From: Dehalococcoidales bacterium
GTDB taxonomy: Bacteria; Chloroflexota; Dehalococcoidia; Dehalococcoidales; RBG-16-60-22
Direction: 5' to 3'
DNA: 40,456 nucleotides
Assembly (NCBI GenBank): GCA_028706655.1
Contig: JAQTVW010000004.1
Location: 1-40,456 of the forward strand
The notes under the pieces were generated by a model. It was given only the letters and a program-made list of their open reading frames with translations, searched no databases and was not told the origin of the DNA. Positions 9,367-18,360 of this stretch are shown here, one piece after another (the first letter of the stretch is position 1; each line of letters starts with the position of its first letter). The position numbers and the translations under genes were made by a program.

Positions 9367-11139
9367 CTAGTCTACCTCGTGAAGCCCCTTGACCTTGCCG
9401 GTCTTGACATCGACATCGACCTTGCGGAAGGCAGGGTCGGAACCGGTGCCCGGCATCAGGCTGATCGTGCCCGCCATCGGGCAGAGGAACTTGGCGCCGG
9501 AATAAATCAGGATATCGCGGATGGGCAATACCCAGCCTTTGGGGACACCCTTGAGCGTCGGGTCATGGGTCAGGCTGAGGTGGGTCTTGACCATCATCGT
9601 GGAATATTCGTTGTATTTCGGGTCTGCTTCAAAAGCCTTGGCTTTCGCCTCGGCTTCGGGGCTCCAGGCGACGCCGTCCGCGCCGTAGACCACTTTAGCA
9701 ACCTGTTCGACGCGTTGGCGCAGTTTCGTCTCGTTGGGATAGAGGAAATGGAAATCGTTCTTTTCGTTGCAGGCTTCCTTGACGGCATCCGCCAGTTCCA
9801 GGGCGCCGGCGCCGCCGTTGGCGAAGTGGGTGGAAACAGCGCAGCGCGCTCCCGCCGCCTCGGCAGCCTTGCGCACGATAGCCACTTCTTCTTTGGTATC
9901 GGTTGGGAAGCTGTTGATGCAAACCACCGGGTTGATGCCTGCCGTGCGGATGGTCTTGATGTGGTGCAGCATATTGGCGCAGCCTTTTTCCACCAGTTCC
10001 GGGGCGGATTTCTTGTACGCATCGGGCAGCGGGACGCCGGGAGTCACTTTGGGACCGCCGCCGTGCATTTTAAGCGACCGGATGGAAGCGACCAGCACCG
10101 AGACGTTCGGCTTGAGACCGCTGTTGCGGCACTTGACGTTCCAGAACTTTTCGAAACCGATATCGGCGGCGAAACCGCTTTCGGTGACATGATAATCAAA
10201 CATCTTCAGCCCGAGGCGGTCGGCGATAATAGACGATTGCCCCACGGCGATATTGGCGAAGGGGCCGGCATGCACCATGCAGGGCTGGTATTCCGCCGTG
10301 CAGCAGAGCGTGGGGTTAATCGTGTTGCGCATCCATGCGGTCATCGCCCCGGCTACTTCAAGGTCGCCGGTAGTTACGGGCTTGCCCTTCTTATCAAAGG
10401 CTACTGTAATGTTATTCATTCTCTCGCGCAGGTCGGCAAGGTCGCGGACGATGGACAGCATCGCCATCAGTTCCGAGCTTACCGCGATGCCGAATTTGGA
10501 CTGCATCGTGAAACCGTCCATGCGTCCGCCGAGTCCGATGATGATATTGCGCAGGCTCTGGGCGCAAAAGTCGATGACCCAGCCCATCTCGACGCGGGTA
10601 GGGTCGATATTAAGGCGGCGGATGCCGCTCAGCCGGGCGAGTTGCTCGTCATCATAGTTGCGCTCGTGCTGCATGCGGGCTTGCAGGGCGACCATCGCCA
10701 GGTTGTGCGCATTCATAATATCGTTGATATCGCCGGTCAAGCCCATGGAAAATTCGGTATGGGGAATCAAAATGGCATTGCCGCCGCCGGCAGCAGTACC
10801 CTTGACGTTCATGGTAGGACCGCCGGAGGGCTGCCGGATGCATCCGCCGACGTTCAGCTTCTGCTTACCCAATCCCTCGATGAGCCCCATCGTGGTAGTG
10901 GTCTTGCCCTCGCCCAGCGGAGTGGGGGTGACAGCGGTAACTTCAATATACTTGCCGTCCGGCTTGTTGCCCAGGCGGTTCATTATCTTGAGAAAGTCGA
11001 GCCTGGGCGTTTTGCCGAAGGGGATAATTTCGTCCTTTTGCAGGTTGAGCCGCGCCCGCCATTCTTCCGGATTCGGCATGTGCTCTTCGGCAGCTTCGGC
11101 AATCTGCCAGTCCGCCATCTTGGTGATATCGTAAGCCAT
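9367..11139 (-). CDS. fhs: Formate-tetrahydrofolate ligase
   Basis: [58 protein letters not shown]-like [12 protein letters not shown] and C-terminal MPGTGSDPA motifs. Confidence 0.97.
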   Translation of the reverse strand: MAYDITKMADWQIAEAAEEHMPNPEEWRARLNLQKDEIIPFGKTPRLDFLKIMNRLGNKPDGKYIEVTAVTPTPLGEGKTTTTMGLIEGLGKQKLNVGGCIRQPSGGPTMNVKGTAAGGGNAILIPHTEFSMGLTGDINDIMNAHNLAMVALQARMQHERNYDDEQLARLSGIRRLNIDPTRVEMGWVIDFCAQSLRNIIIGLGGRMDGFTMQSKFGIAVSSELMAMLSIVRDLADLRERMNNITVAFDKKGKPVTTGDLEVAGAMTAWMRNTINPTLCCTAEYQPCMVHAGPFANIAVGQSSIIADRLGLKMFDYHVTESGFAADIGFEKFWNVKCRNSGLKPNVSVLVASIRSLKMHGGGPKVTPGVPLPDAYKKSAPELVEKGCANMLHHIKTIRTAGINPVVCINSFPTDTKEEVAIVRKAAEAAGARCAVSTHFANGGAGALELADAVKEACNEKNDFHFLYPNETKLRQRVEQVAKVVYGADGVAWSPEAEAKAKAFEADPKYNEYSTMMVKTHLSLTHDPTLKGVPKGWVLPIRDILIYSGAKFLCPMAGTISLMPGTGSDPAFRKVDVDVKTGKVKGLHEVD

Positions 11140-11210
11140 GAATTATGCCTCCTTCAAAACAGGTAAAACCTACAATTTATGATTTTTAATACCCGGCCTT
11201 TCAGATGTTC

Positions 11211-11987
11211 CTAGTGTGTTGCCTTTGCCGGAAGAAGCTTGCGAAAGATATTATCGATTTCTGCGGCGACCTGACCACTGGCTTCGAAGATGGGATGTCC
11301 CGCCAGGTCGGCATCGATAATCGCCTGGTCGTAAGGGATAAAGCCGAGGAAATCAGAGCCGGGCAGACTGGATGTGATAAAGTCCTTTTCGGCAGGGGTC
11401 TTGACCTTGTTGCCGACGACCGAGATGCTGGGCAGACCCAGGTCCTGCGCCAGCTGGTAAATAGTGCGAGCAGTCTCGATGCTGCGGTGCCCCGGTTCCA
11501 CAACTACAATAAGTTTATCGACGGCTTTGGAAGTGCCCCGTGCCAGGTGTTCGATGCCGGCTTCCATGTCCAGGATAACCACTTCATCACGCTGCAGCAG
11601 GAGATGGGAGAGCAATGCCTGGAGCAGGACGCCTTCAGGGCAATAGCAGCCGGTGCCGCCCCGCTTGATGCGTCCCATCACCATGAGCTTGATGCCGTCC
11701 AGCTTTGCGGAATAGCGTTCGGGCAGGTCATCCACGCGGGGGTTCAGCTTAAAGAACGAGCCGGACTGTCCGGGCTTGGCGCCGGTACGTTCTTCGATGA
11801 TTTCATTCAATTCGGATATGGGGGTAATCTTTTCCGGATGGGCAAAACCGAGGGTCGCCGCCAGATTAGCATCAGGGTCGGCATCGATGGCTATGACTGA
11901 AAATCCTGACGCAGCGAAGCGCCGGGCAAGTGATGCCGCCAGCAGCGTTTTGCCGACGCCGCCTTTTCCGCTAATAGCTAGTTTCAT
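11211..11987 (-). CDS. cooC: CooC-type P-loop ATPase (copy 1)
   Basis: MKLAISGKGGVGKTLLAASLARRFA..., IDADPDANLAATLG, CxC motif GCYCPEG, VILDMEAGIEHLARGT. Internal ATG at 11987 preferred over the track start at 12083. Confidence 0.9.
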   Translation of the reverse strand: MKLAISGKGGVGKTLLAASLARRFAASGFSVIAIDADPDANLAATLGFAHPEKITPISELNEIIEERTGAKPGQSGSFFKLNPRVDDLPERYSAKLDGIKLMVMGRIKRGGTGCYCPEGVLLQALLSHLLLQRDEVVILDMEAGIEHLARGTSKAVDKLIVVVEPGHRSIETARTIYQLAQDLGLPSISVVGNKVKTPAEKDFITSSLPGSDFLGFIPYDQAIIDADLAGHPIFEASGQVAAEIDNIFRKLLPAKATH

Positions 11988-12122
11988 CCGTATCTTAATT
12001 AACCTTTGGATTTCTAGCGAAATCGATAGTTCGCCGGAGAGGTAATGTGAAGAACGAGCGTTTAAAAAACAACTGCGCTTCACAGCCTGTGTCTCTATCT
12101 AGCCTGCGATGGAATGAGTATA

Positions 12123-12151
12123 AGTTTAGCCCAACATCATACAAAAGTCAA
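12123..12151 (-). promoter_or_regulatory. Putative sigma70-type promoter for the Wood-Ljungdahl operon
   Basis: Minus strand TTGACT-N17-TAAACT (-35 at 12151-12146, -10 at 12128-12123), about 130 nt upstream of the cooC ATG. Confidence 0.5.
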
Positions 12152-12164
12152 ATATTTGCAGCGG

Positions 12165-12193
12165 TTGTTATTTATATCTTAAATGACTAGAAT
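12165..12193 (+). promoter_or_regulatory. Putative sigma70-type promoter for the thiamine-binding-like gene
   Basis: TTGTTA-N17-TAGAAT followed by GAGGAGG RBS and ATG at 12218. Confidence 0.5.
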
Positions 12194-12217
12194 TGTGTGT
12201 GTTGAGGAGGTCTGCCG

Positions 12218-12523
12218 ATGGCAATGATTGAAGTAAGCATCGTACCGGTAGGAACAAAGAATCCTTCGTTGAGCCAATATGTCGCCCGTGCCGTGAAGGT
12301 TTTGCGCGAAGAAAAAGATATAAAATACGAATTGACAGCCATGGGGACTATTATTGAAGGCGAACTCGAAAAGCTTCTGGAAATTGCCGGGAAAATGCAC
12401 CGGGCGGCTTTTACGGAAGATATATCGCGGCTGGTGACCAGTATCCGCATCGATGAACGAAGGGATAAACCATCCAGCATTGCAGGTAAAGTAGCGTCCG
12501 TGCGGCAAAAGCTGGGCAAATAG
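12218..12523 (+). CDS. MTH1187/DUF77-family thiamine-binding-like protein
   Basis: MAMIEVSIVPVGTKNPSLSQYVARAVKVL...YELTAMGTIIEGELEKLLEIAGKMH...TSIRIDERRDK is the typical fold pattern of the family; strong RBS. Confidence 0.88.
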   Translation: MAMIEVSIVPVGTKNPSLSQYVARAVKVLREEKDIKYELTAMGTIIEGELEKLLEIAGKMHRAAFTEDISRLVTSIRIDERRDKPSSIAGKVASVRQKLGK

Positions 12524-12524
12524 G

Positions 12525-13349
12525 ATGACCCCGGTACACGCGGCCCTTTTGCTGGGTACCGGTGTCGTTGCCGGCTTTGCGGGTGGGTTGCTGGGTGTCG
12601 GCGGCGGCTTTATCATGACGCCGGTACAATATTTTATTTACATGGATATGGGTCTGCCCATGGACGTTGCCATCAAACTGGCATTCGGTACCAACCTGCT
12701 GGTCATTTTGCCCACCGCAACCAGCGCGGTGTGGCGGCACAGCCGAAAAGGCGCGGTGCAATGGCGCATTGCCGTAACCATGGGATTAAGCGCCTCTATC
12801 GTCGCCTTTCTGGGTGCGATGCTGTCAGCGCATCTGCCCGGAAACTGGTTGAAAATCGGCTTCGGAGTAGTTGTTATCCTGAGCGCCGTACGGATGTTAA
12901 CAGCGAAAGAACCGGCGGTAACGCCGGAGCCAAATCAGAATCCCTGGCTCTGGGCGGCATGGGCAATACCCATCGGCGCTTTGACCGGAATACTGGGCGT
13001 TGGCGGGGGTGTGGTAACAGTACCCGTGCTGACGCTGGCATTAAAATACGAAGTGCACCGGGCACTGGCGACTTCCCTCGCACTGATGATGTTCACCAGT
13101 ACGAGCGCCGTCGTGGGATATATCATCAATGGCATCAACGCCGGCAATTTGCCGGCATACTCTCTGGGCTATGTTTACCTGCCGGCATGGGGACTGCTGG
13201 TAATCAGCAGCATCGGCATGGCGCAGGTCGGCGCTATCGCCGCTCACCGGCTGCAATCCCGCAAGCTGGTCTATCTGTTTATCTCCCTGCTTTTTTACGC
13301 CGGATTGCGCATGCTGGGTGTTTTCGAATGGCTGGGGCTGCCGATATAG
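12525..13349 (+). CDS. TauE/SafE-family membrane permease
   Basis: Repeated GxxxGfxGGLLGVGGGFIMTPV and GALTGILGVGGGVVTVPVL half-repeats, multiple TM segments. Confidence 0.9.
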   Translation: MTPVHAALLLGTGVVAGFAGGLLGVGGGFIMTPVQYFIYMDMGLPMDVAIKLAFGTNLLVILPTATSAVWRHSRKGAVQWRIAVTMGLSASIVAFLGAMLSAHLPGNWLKIGFGVVVILSAVRMLTAKEPAVTPEPNQNPWLWAAWAIPIGALTGILGVGGGVVTVPVLTLALKYEVHRALATSLALMMFTSTSAVVGYIINGINAGNLPAYSLGYVYLPAWGLLVISSIGMAQVGAIAAHRLQSRKLVYLFISLLFYAGLRMLGVFEWLGLPI

Positions 13350-13358
13350 GAAGGACTT

Positions 13359-14192
13359 GTGGAAATTGAAATTACGACATTGAGCGAGAATACGGCGAAC
13401 TACGGTTTCCGCGCCGAATGGGGCATCAGCATGCTTATCGAGGCGGACGGCAAGAAAATTATGATGGACACTGGGCTAAGTAATTCCGCAGTGTATAATG
13501 CCCAGTTGCTGGGCGTTGATTTGAAGGAAATCGATTGTATTGTGCTGAGTCACGGTCATGCCGACCACACCGGTGGGCTGCGCGATGTGCTGAAGAGGTC
13601 AGGACCGAAGGAAATATTCGCCCACCCTGACATCTGGACGAAAAAGTACGCCAACCGGCACGGAGAACGGGAACGTTTCATCGGTATTCCCTTTGCCCGT
13701 GAGGAACTGGAAGCGCTGGGCGGTTCTTTCTCATTGTCCCGCGAGCCGGTCAAGCTTTCGGAAAACATCATGACGACCGGCGAAATCCCCATGATTACGG
13801 AATATGAGTCGATTGAGCCGGTGATGTTCATCAAGGAAAACGGCAAGACCACCCCTGACCCGTTAAATGATGACCTGGCGCTGATAATCAACGCCGATTT
13901 CGGGTTGGTGGTTGTCCTGGGTTGCGGGCATCACGGCATCATCAACACGCTGCAGCATGCCCGCAAACTGACCGGCAATGACGTCGTCTATGCTGTTATC
14001 GGGGGACCGCACCTTATTGGCGCCAGCCCCGAGCGGCTGCCCCTGACGGCGGCGGCGCTGCGAGAAATGGGCGTACAAAAGATAGGACTTTCCCACTGCA
14101 CCGGATTTCCCGCTTCAGTGTACCTGGCGCAGGAACTCGGTGACGCTTTCTTTTTGAATAACGCCGGCAGCCGCTTTAGGCTACCTTTCTAA
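13359..14192 (+). CDS. MBL-fold metallo-hydrolase (dihydropterin ribofuranosylaminobenzene phosphate synthase-like subfamily)
   Basis: CIVLSHGHADHTGGL metal motif; VLGCGHHGIINTL; GGPHLIGAS; GTG start at 13359 with upstream AGGAAGGA. Confidence 0.85.
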   Translation: MEIEITTLSENTANYGFRAEWGISMLIEADGKKIMMDTGLSNSAVYNAQLLGVDLKEIDCIVLSHGHADHTGGLRDVLKRSGPKEIFAHPDIWTKKYANRHGERERFIGIPFAREELEALGGSFSLSREPVKLSENIMTTGEIPMITEYESIEPVMFIKENGKTTPDPLNDDLALIINADFGLVVVLGCGHHGIINTLQHARKLTGNDVVYAVIGGPHLIGASPERLPLTAAALREMGVQKIGLSHCTGFPASVYLAQELGDAFFLNNAGSRFRLPF

Positions 14193-14241
14193 TGCCGCGC
14201 CTTGCATTCTGCATAAAATCTGGGTTAGAATTGAACATAAA

Positions 14242-14328
14242 CCGCTAGGGGTGCTCAGGGCTGAGAGTCCCGGGTAACCGGGACAACCCTTGGAACCTGC
14301 TCTCGGTAGTGCGAGCGTAGGGAAGCGG
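14242..14328 (+). promoter_or_regulatory. TPP (thiamine pyrophosphate) riboswitch aptamer (THI element)
   Basis: ccgctAGGGGTGCtcagggCTGAGAgtcccgggtaaccgggacAACCCTTGGAACCTGctctcggtagtgcgagCGTAGGGAAgcgg matches the conserved TPP core; P1 pairing ccgct/agcgg; directly upstream of thiC. Confidence 0.96.
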
Positions 14329-14394
14329 CAGTGAGACCAGGGGTCTACTGCTTAATGCCGCAGCCCTTGGTTTTATTATTTTAGGGAGACTGCA

Positions 14395-15690
14395 ATGACA
14401 CAGTTAGAATCGGCGAGAAAGAGTATTATTACCCCGGAAATAGCGGCGGTCGCACATGCCGAGCAGGTGGAACCTGAATTTATCCGGCAGGGTATCGCGC
14501 AGGGTAACATCGTTATTCCGGCGAATATCAAGCATACCAACCTCGCGCCGCGCGGCATCGGTAAAGGACTTTCGACAAAGGTTAATGCCAATATCGGCAC
14601 GTCGTCCGATTTTTGTGATAAGTCTGTCGAACTGGAGAAACTGCGGGTGGCGATTGCCGCGGGAGCGGATGCGGTCATGGACCTGAGCACCGGCGGAGAT
14701 ATCCCCGCAATGCGCCGGGCGGTCATTGACGCCAGCCCGATTCCGGTGGGCACGGTGCCCATCTACCAGGCGGGCATCGGAGCGATAAACAAATATGGCG
14801 CTATTGTCAAAATGACGGTGGATGATCTCTTTGCCGGCATCGAAGCGCACGTCCGCGACGGCGTCGATTTTATTACGGTTCACTGTGGCGTGACCCGCTC
14901 GGCGATTGCGCGGCTTAAGCAGCAGGGCAGGGTGGCGGATGTCGTCTCACGCGGCGGCGCCTTCCTCATCGGCTGGATTCTCCACAATGAGCAGGAAAAC
15001 CCGCTTTATGAGTATTACGACCGCTTGCTGGAACTGGCGCGGGAATATGATGTGACTCTGAGCCTCGGTGACGGCATGCGCCCGGGCTGTTTGTCCGACG
15101 CCACCGACCGCGCCCAGATTGAAGAACTGATTACCCTCGGCGAACTGGTGGAGCGCGCCTGGAAAGCCGGCGTGCAGGTCATGGTGGAAGGTCCGGGGCA
15201 TGTGCCGCTGAACCAGATTGAAGCGAATGTCCAACTGCAAAAATCGCTGTGCAAGGGTGCGCCCTTCTATGTGTTAGGCCCGCTGGTCACTGACATCGGC
15301 GCCGGCTACGACCACATTACCGGGGCTATCGGCGGGGCGATTGCTGCGGCGGCAGGCACCGATTTCCTGTGCTACGTGACGCCTGCGGAACACCTCGGTC
15401 TCCCCGATGCGGAAGATGTGCGCCAGGGTGTGATTGCCTCGCGTATTGCGGGGCATGCGGCGGATATTGTCAAAGGCGTAAAAGGCGCTGCCGACCGTGA
15501 TTTGCAGATGTCGCTGGCGCGCAAACGGCTTGACTGGCAGGCGCAGGCGCAGCTCTCCATCGACCCGGAGCGGGCGAAAGAAATTCATGCCAGGCGTGCC
15601 ACCGCCGGGGAAGCCTGTTCCATGTGCGGCGCCTTCTGTGCTATGAAAGTCGTCGAGCAGTATCTCGGCGTACGCACTTCAAGATGCTAG
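14395..15690 (+). CDS. thiC: Phosphomethylpyrimidine synthase ThiC
   Basis: [70 protein letters not shown] and C-terminal [13 protein letters not shown] cluster motif. Confidence 0.97.
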   Translation: MTQLESARKSIITPEIAAVAHAEQVEPEFIRQGIAQGNIVIPANIKHTNLAPRGIGKGLSTKVNANIGTSSDFCDKSVELEKLRVAIAAGADAVMDLSTGGDIPAMRRAVIDASPIPVGTVPIYQAGIGAINKYGAIVKMTVDDLFAGIEAHVRDGVDFITVHCGVTRSAIARLKQQGRVADVVSRGGAFLIGWILHNEQENPLYEYYDRLLELAREYDVTLSLGDGMRPGCLSDATDRAQIEELITLGELVERAWKAGVQVMVEGPGHVPLNQIEANVQLQKSLCKGAPFYVLGPLVTDIGAGYDHITGAIGGAIAAAAGTDFLCYVTPAEHLGLPDAEDVRQGVIASRIAGHAADIVKGVKGAADRDLQMSLARKRLDWQAQAQLSIDPERAKEIHARRATAGEACSMCGAFCAMKVVEQYLGVRTSRC

Positions 15691-15709
15691 CCGCTGGTAG
15701 CTGCCCCTG

Positions 15710-15737
15710 TTGACAATACAATCCGTAGTAGTAGAAT
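15710..15737 (+). promoter_or_regulatory. Putative sigma70-type promoter for the glmM-like gene
   Basis: TTGACA-N16-TAGAAT ending 9 nt before the ATG at 15747. Confidence 0.5.
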
Positions 15738-15746
15738 AAAACCATC

Positions 15747-17033
15747 ATGCGATTGTTTGGTTCTTCCGGCATACGCCGCCTATTCGACCGTGACCTCGTG
15801 GAACTGGCATTCCGGGTGGGGTTGGCGGTGGGAGCAGGCTACAAGAATGTTATTGTGGGCACGGATACCCGCACCTCGGGCGCAGTTCTCAAACACGCTG
15901 TAATTTCCGGTCTGCTGGCTGCTGGCGCCGATTGCCGCGATGCCGGAATTCTGCCTACACCCACAGTGGCTTTTGCTACGCGCCAGTTTTCCTGCGGCAT
16001 TATGGTCACCGCTTCCCATAACCCTCCCGAATACAACGGTCTCAAGCTGCTCAACCCGGACGGTTCTTCCTTTACTATGGAACAGCAGGAGCGGCTGGAG
16101 CCTCTGATTTTGAGTCCTTCGTTGAAAGCGGCATCATGGTCGGACTTGCATACCTGCCTGAATTACGAAGATGCTGTCCCCGAACACATCTCGCGGATAA
16201 TACAGGACTTTCCGCATGAGACGAAAGTCAAGGTGGTGCTGGACTGCGGCTGCGGCGCCGCCTCGGTCATTACCCCTTATTTATTACAGCGAATGGGCTG
16301 TGAAGTCCTGGCATTAAACAGCCATCCTTCCGGTTTCTTCCCGCGCGACATCGAGCCGGTAGAAGCCAACCTGTCCGACCTGATGAGAACTACTCGTGAG
16401 TCCGGCGCGACGCTGGGTATCGCCCACGATGGCGATGCCGACCGCATGATGCTGGTGGACAATCTGGGGCGATTCATTTCGGGAGACCGTTTACTTGTTC
16501 TGCTCGCCCGTGATCTTGGTGCAAAAGACATCGTGACCACCGTGGACACTTCGATGGCAGTTGAGGAAGCGGGCTTTGCCGTGCGCCGTACGGTAGTCGG
16601 CGATACTGCGGTCTCCGAGGAACTGCGCAAAGGCGGCAGCTTCGGCGGCGAACCGGCAGGCGCCTGGATTTTCCCCGGCATTTCTTTGTGCCCTGACGGC
16701 ATTTATGCCGCCGCCCAGGCAATAGCAATCGTAAGCGAGGGCAGGCTCTCGGAACTGGTGGACAGCATTCCGTTTTATCCGATGAAACGCGGCAGTATCG
16801 CCGGGAAAATGCCTGTCGAACTGGCATCGCGATTATCCCAGATGAAGCCGCTTTCGGTGAACAATACCGATGGCGTTAAATTGAACTTTTCCGATGGCTG
16901 GCTGCTCGTCCGCCCGTCCGGCACGGAGCCGAAAATCCGCCTGACCGCCGAAGCCAGGACTGAAACGCGGGTGCGCCAGCTATATGAGGCCGGAGAAAAA
17001 ATAATCAGGAGCGCCATCAACGGGAACGTATAA
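15747..17033 (+). CDS. glmM: Phosphoglucosamine mutase/phosphohexomutase (GlmM-like)
   Basis: MRLFGSSGIRRLF, VGTDTRTSG, VTASHNPPEYNGLKL phosphoserine motif, AHDGDADRMMLVD, FGGEPAGAWIF, RPSGTEPKIRLTAEA. Confidence 0.88.
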   Translation: MRLFGSSGIRRLFDRDLVELAFRVGLAVGAGYKNVIVGTDTRTSGAVLKHAVISGLLAAGADCRDAGILPTPTVAFATRQFSCGIMVTASHNPPEYNGLKLLNPDGSSFTMEQQERLEPLILSPSLKAASWSDLHTCLNYEDAVPEHISRIIQDFPHETKVKVVLDCGCGAASVITPYLLQRMGCEVLALNSHPSGFFPRDIEPVEANLSDLMRTTRESGATLGIAHDGDADRMMLVDNLGRFISGDRLLVLLARDLGAKDIVTTVDTSMAVEEAGFAVRRTVVGDTAVSEELRKGGSFGGEPAGAWIFPGISLCPDGIYAAAQAIAIVSEGRLSELVDSIPFYPMKRGSIAGKMPVELASRLSQMKPLSVNNTDGVKLNFSDGWLLVRPSGTEPKIRLTAEARTETRVRQLYEAGEKIIRSAINGNV

Positions 17034-17040
17034 CCAACGG

Positions 17041-17096
17041 CTCACGCTGAACTTGTCGAAGGATGTACTCGTGGTTCGACAGGCTCACCACGAGCG
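17041..17096. repeat. Intergenic palindromic repeat element
   Basis: ctcacgctgaacttgtcgaaggatgtactcgtggttcgacaggctcaccacgagcg. Contains perfect CTCGTGG/CCACGAG arms plus imperfect GCTGAACTTGTCGAA/TTCGACAGGCTCACC. The spurious antisense ORF reads ...ARGEPVEPRVHPSTSSA, a familiar intergenic-repeat translation. Confidence 0.7.
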
Positions 17097-17126
17097 TTTA
17101 TTAGACCACGGTAAAAAGGGGGATAG

Positions 17127-18329
17127 TTGAAAGCAGTCGTTTTAGCCGCCGGCGAAGGAAGCCGCATGCGTCCGCTCACATACACCCGACCCAAAGTCAT
17201 GCTGCCTATCGTCAATAAACCGATTCTGGAGCATTTACTTCTGGAGGCGAGCGCCGCCGGGATTAAAGATTTCATCTTTGTCGTTGGTTATTGCGATGAA
17301 CAGGTGCGCCAGTACTTCGGCGACGGCGGCAAGTGGAAAGTTCACATCTCTTACTGCAATCAGCGCCGGCAAATGGGTACCGCTGATGCCGTGCGAAGCC
17401 TGGAGGGGCTGGTGGAAGGGAATTTCCTGGTACTGAACGGCGATATCATCGTACATCAGGAAGACATCCGCCGGCTGGCAAGTCACCAACAGAATACCAT
17501 GAGCGTCATTGAGGTGGCGGATACGCGCGGGCTTGGCATTGTAGAGATGGTTGAGGGCAGACTGCTTAAAATCTATGAAAAGGTGGATAATCCTCCCTCA
17601 CATATGGCAAATGCGGGACTGTATTTATTCACACCGGAAATCTTCCGCGCTGTGCACAAGACACCCAAATCGCCGCGCGGGGAATACGAAATCACCGATT
17701 CTCTCAAATTGTTAATTGAGGCAGGACAGGTTGTGCAGTGCCAGGAAATCAAACAGTGGCTCGATTTAAGCTACCCGTGGGACTTGCTCAAGGCAAATGA
17801 AAAGCTGATGGTGGGTCTGACGCCGGAAGTCCACGGCGAACTAGAAGAGTACGTAGTAATAAAAGGACAGGTTGCTATCGGTAAAAACACCGTAGTCCGG
17901 TCGGGTTCGTATATTGAAGGGCCGGTCATCATCGGGGAAGATTGCGAAATCGGGCCATCGTGCCATATCCGTCCTTGTACCGCTATCGGCGATAAGTGCA
18001 AAATAGGTTTCGCGGTGGGTATCAAAAACAGTATTATTATGCGGGGCAGCAAACTGCCGCACCATAATTATCTCGGTGACAGCGTGGTCGGCGAAGACTG
18101 CAATTTCGGCGCCGGCACCAAGGTGGCAAACCTGAGATTAGACAAGAAGAATGTCATCGTCGGCGGCATCGATAGCGGTCGGCGGAAACTGGGTACTATT
18201 GTGGGAGACAGGGTGGAAACGGGAATCAATGCCTCTATCAACGTCGGCTGCGTGATTGGCAACAACACCAGTATCGGTCCGGGCGCTCTGGCTAAAGGCA
18301 TCATCGCACCTGATTCACACATATTATAA
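17127..18329 (+). CDS. GlmU-like bifunctional sugar-1-phosphate nucleotidylyltransferase/acetyltransferase (paralog 1)
   Basis: TTG start; MKAVVLAAGEGSRMRPLTYTRPKVMLPIVNKPILEHLL nucleotidyltransferase motif. Left-handed beta-helix hexapeptides and PHHNYLGDSVVGEDCNFGAGTKVANLR acetyltransferase motif. Confidence 0.88.
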   Translation: MKAVVLAAGEGSRMRPLTYTRPKVMLPIVNKPILEHLLLEASAAGIKDFIFVVGYCDEQVRQYFGDGGKWKVHISYCNQRRQMGTADAVRSLEGLVEGNFLVLNGDIIVHQEDIRRLASHQQNTMSVIEVADTRGLGIVEMVEGRLLKIYEKVDNPPSHMANAGLYLFTPEIFRAVHKTPKSPRGEYEITDSLKLLIEAGQVVQCQEIKQWLDLSYPWDLLKANEKLMVGLTPEVHGELEEYVVIKGQVAIGKNTVVRSGSYIEGPVIIGEDCEIGPSCHIRPCTAIGDKCKIGFAVGIKNSIIMRGSKLPHHNYLGDSVVGEDCNFGAGTKVANLRLDKKNVIVGGIDSGRRKLGTIVGDRVETGINASINVGCVIGNNTSIGPGALAKGIIAPDSHIL

Positions 18330-18360
18330 ACAGATGCAAATCCTGAAAGGAGGTAGCTTT

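Noticed and set aside
9379-11166. 595-aa plus-strand ORF opposite fhs
   Set aside because: It shadows the full length of an unambiguous fhs gene, and the translation has no recognisable domain.
17042-17275. 77-aa minus-strand ORF ending ...ARGEPVEPRVHPSTSSA
   Set aside because: Translation through the intergenic repeat; not a real protein.
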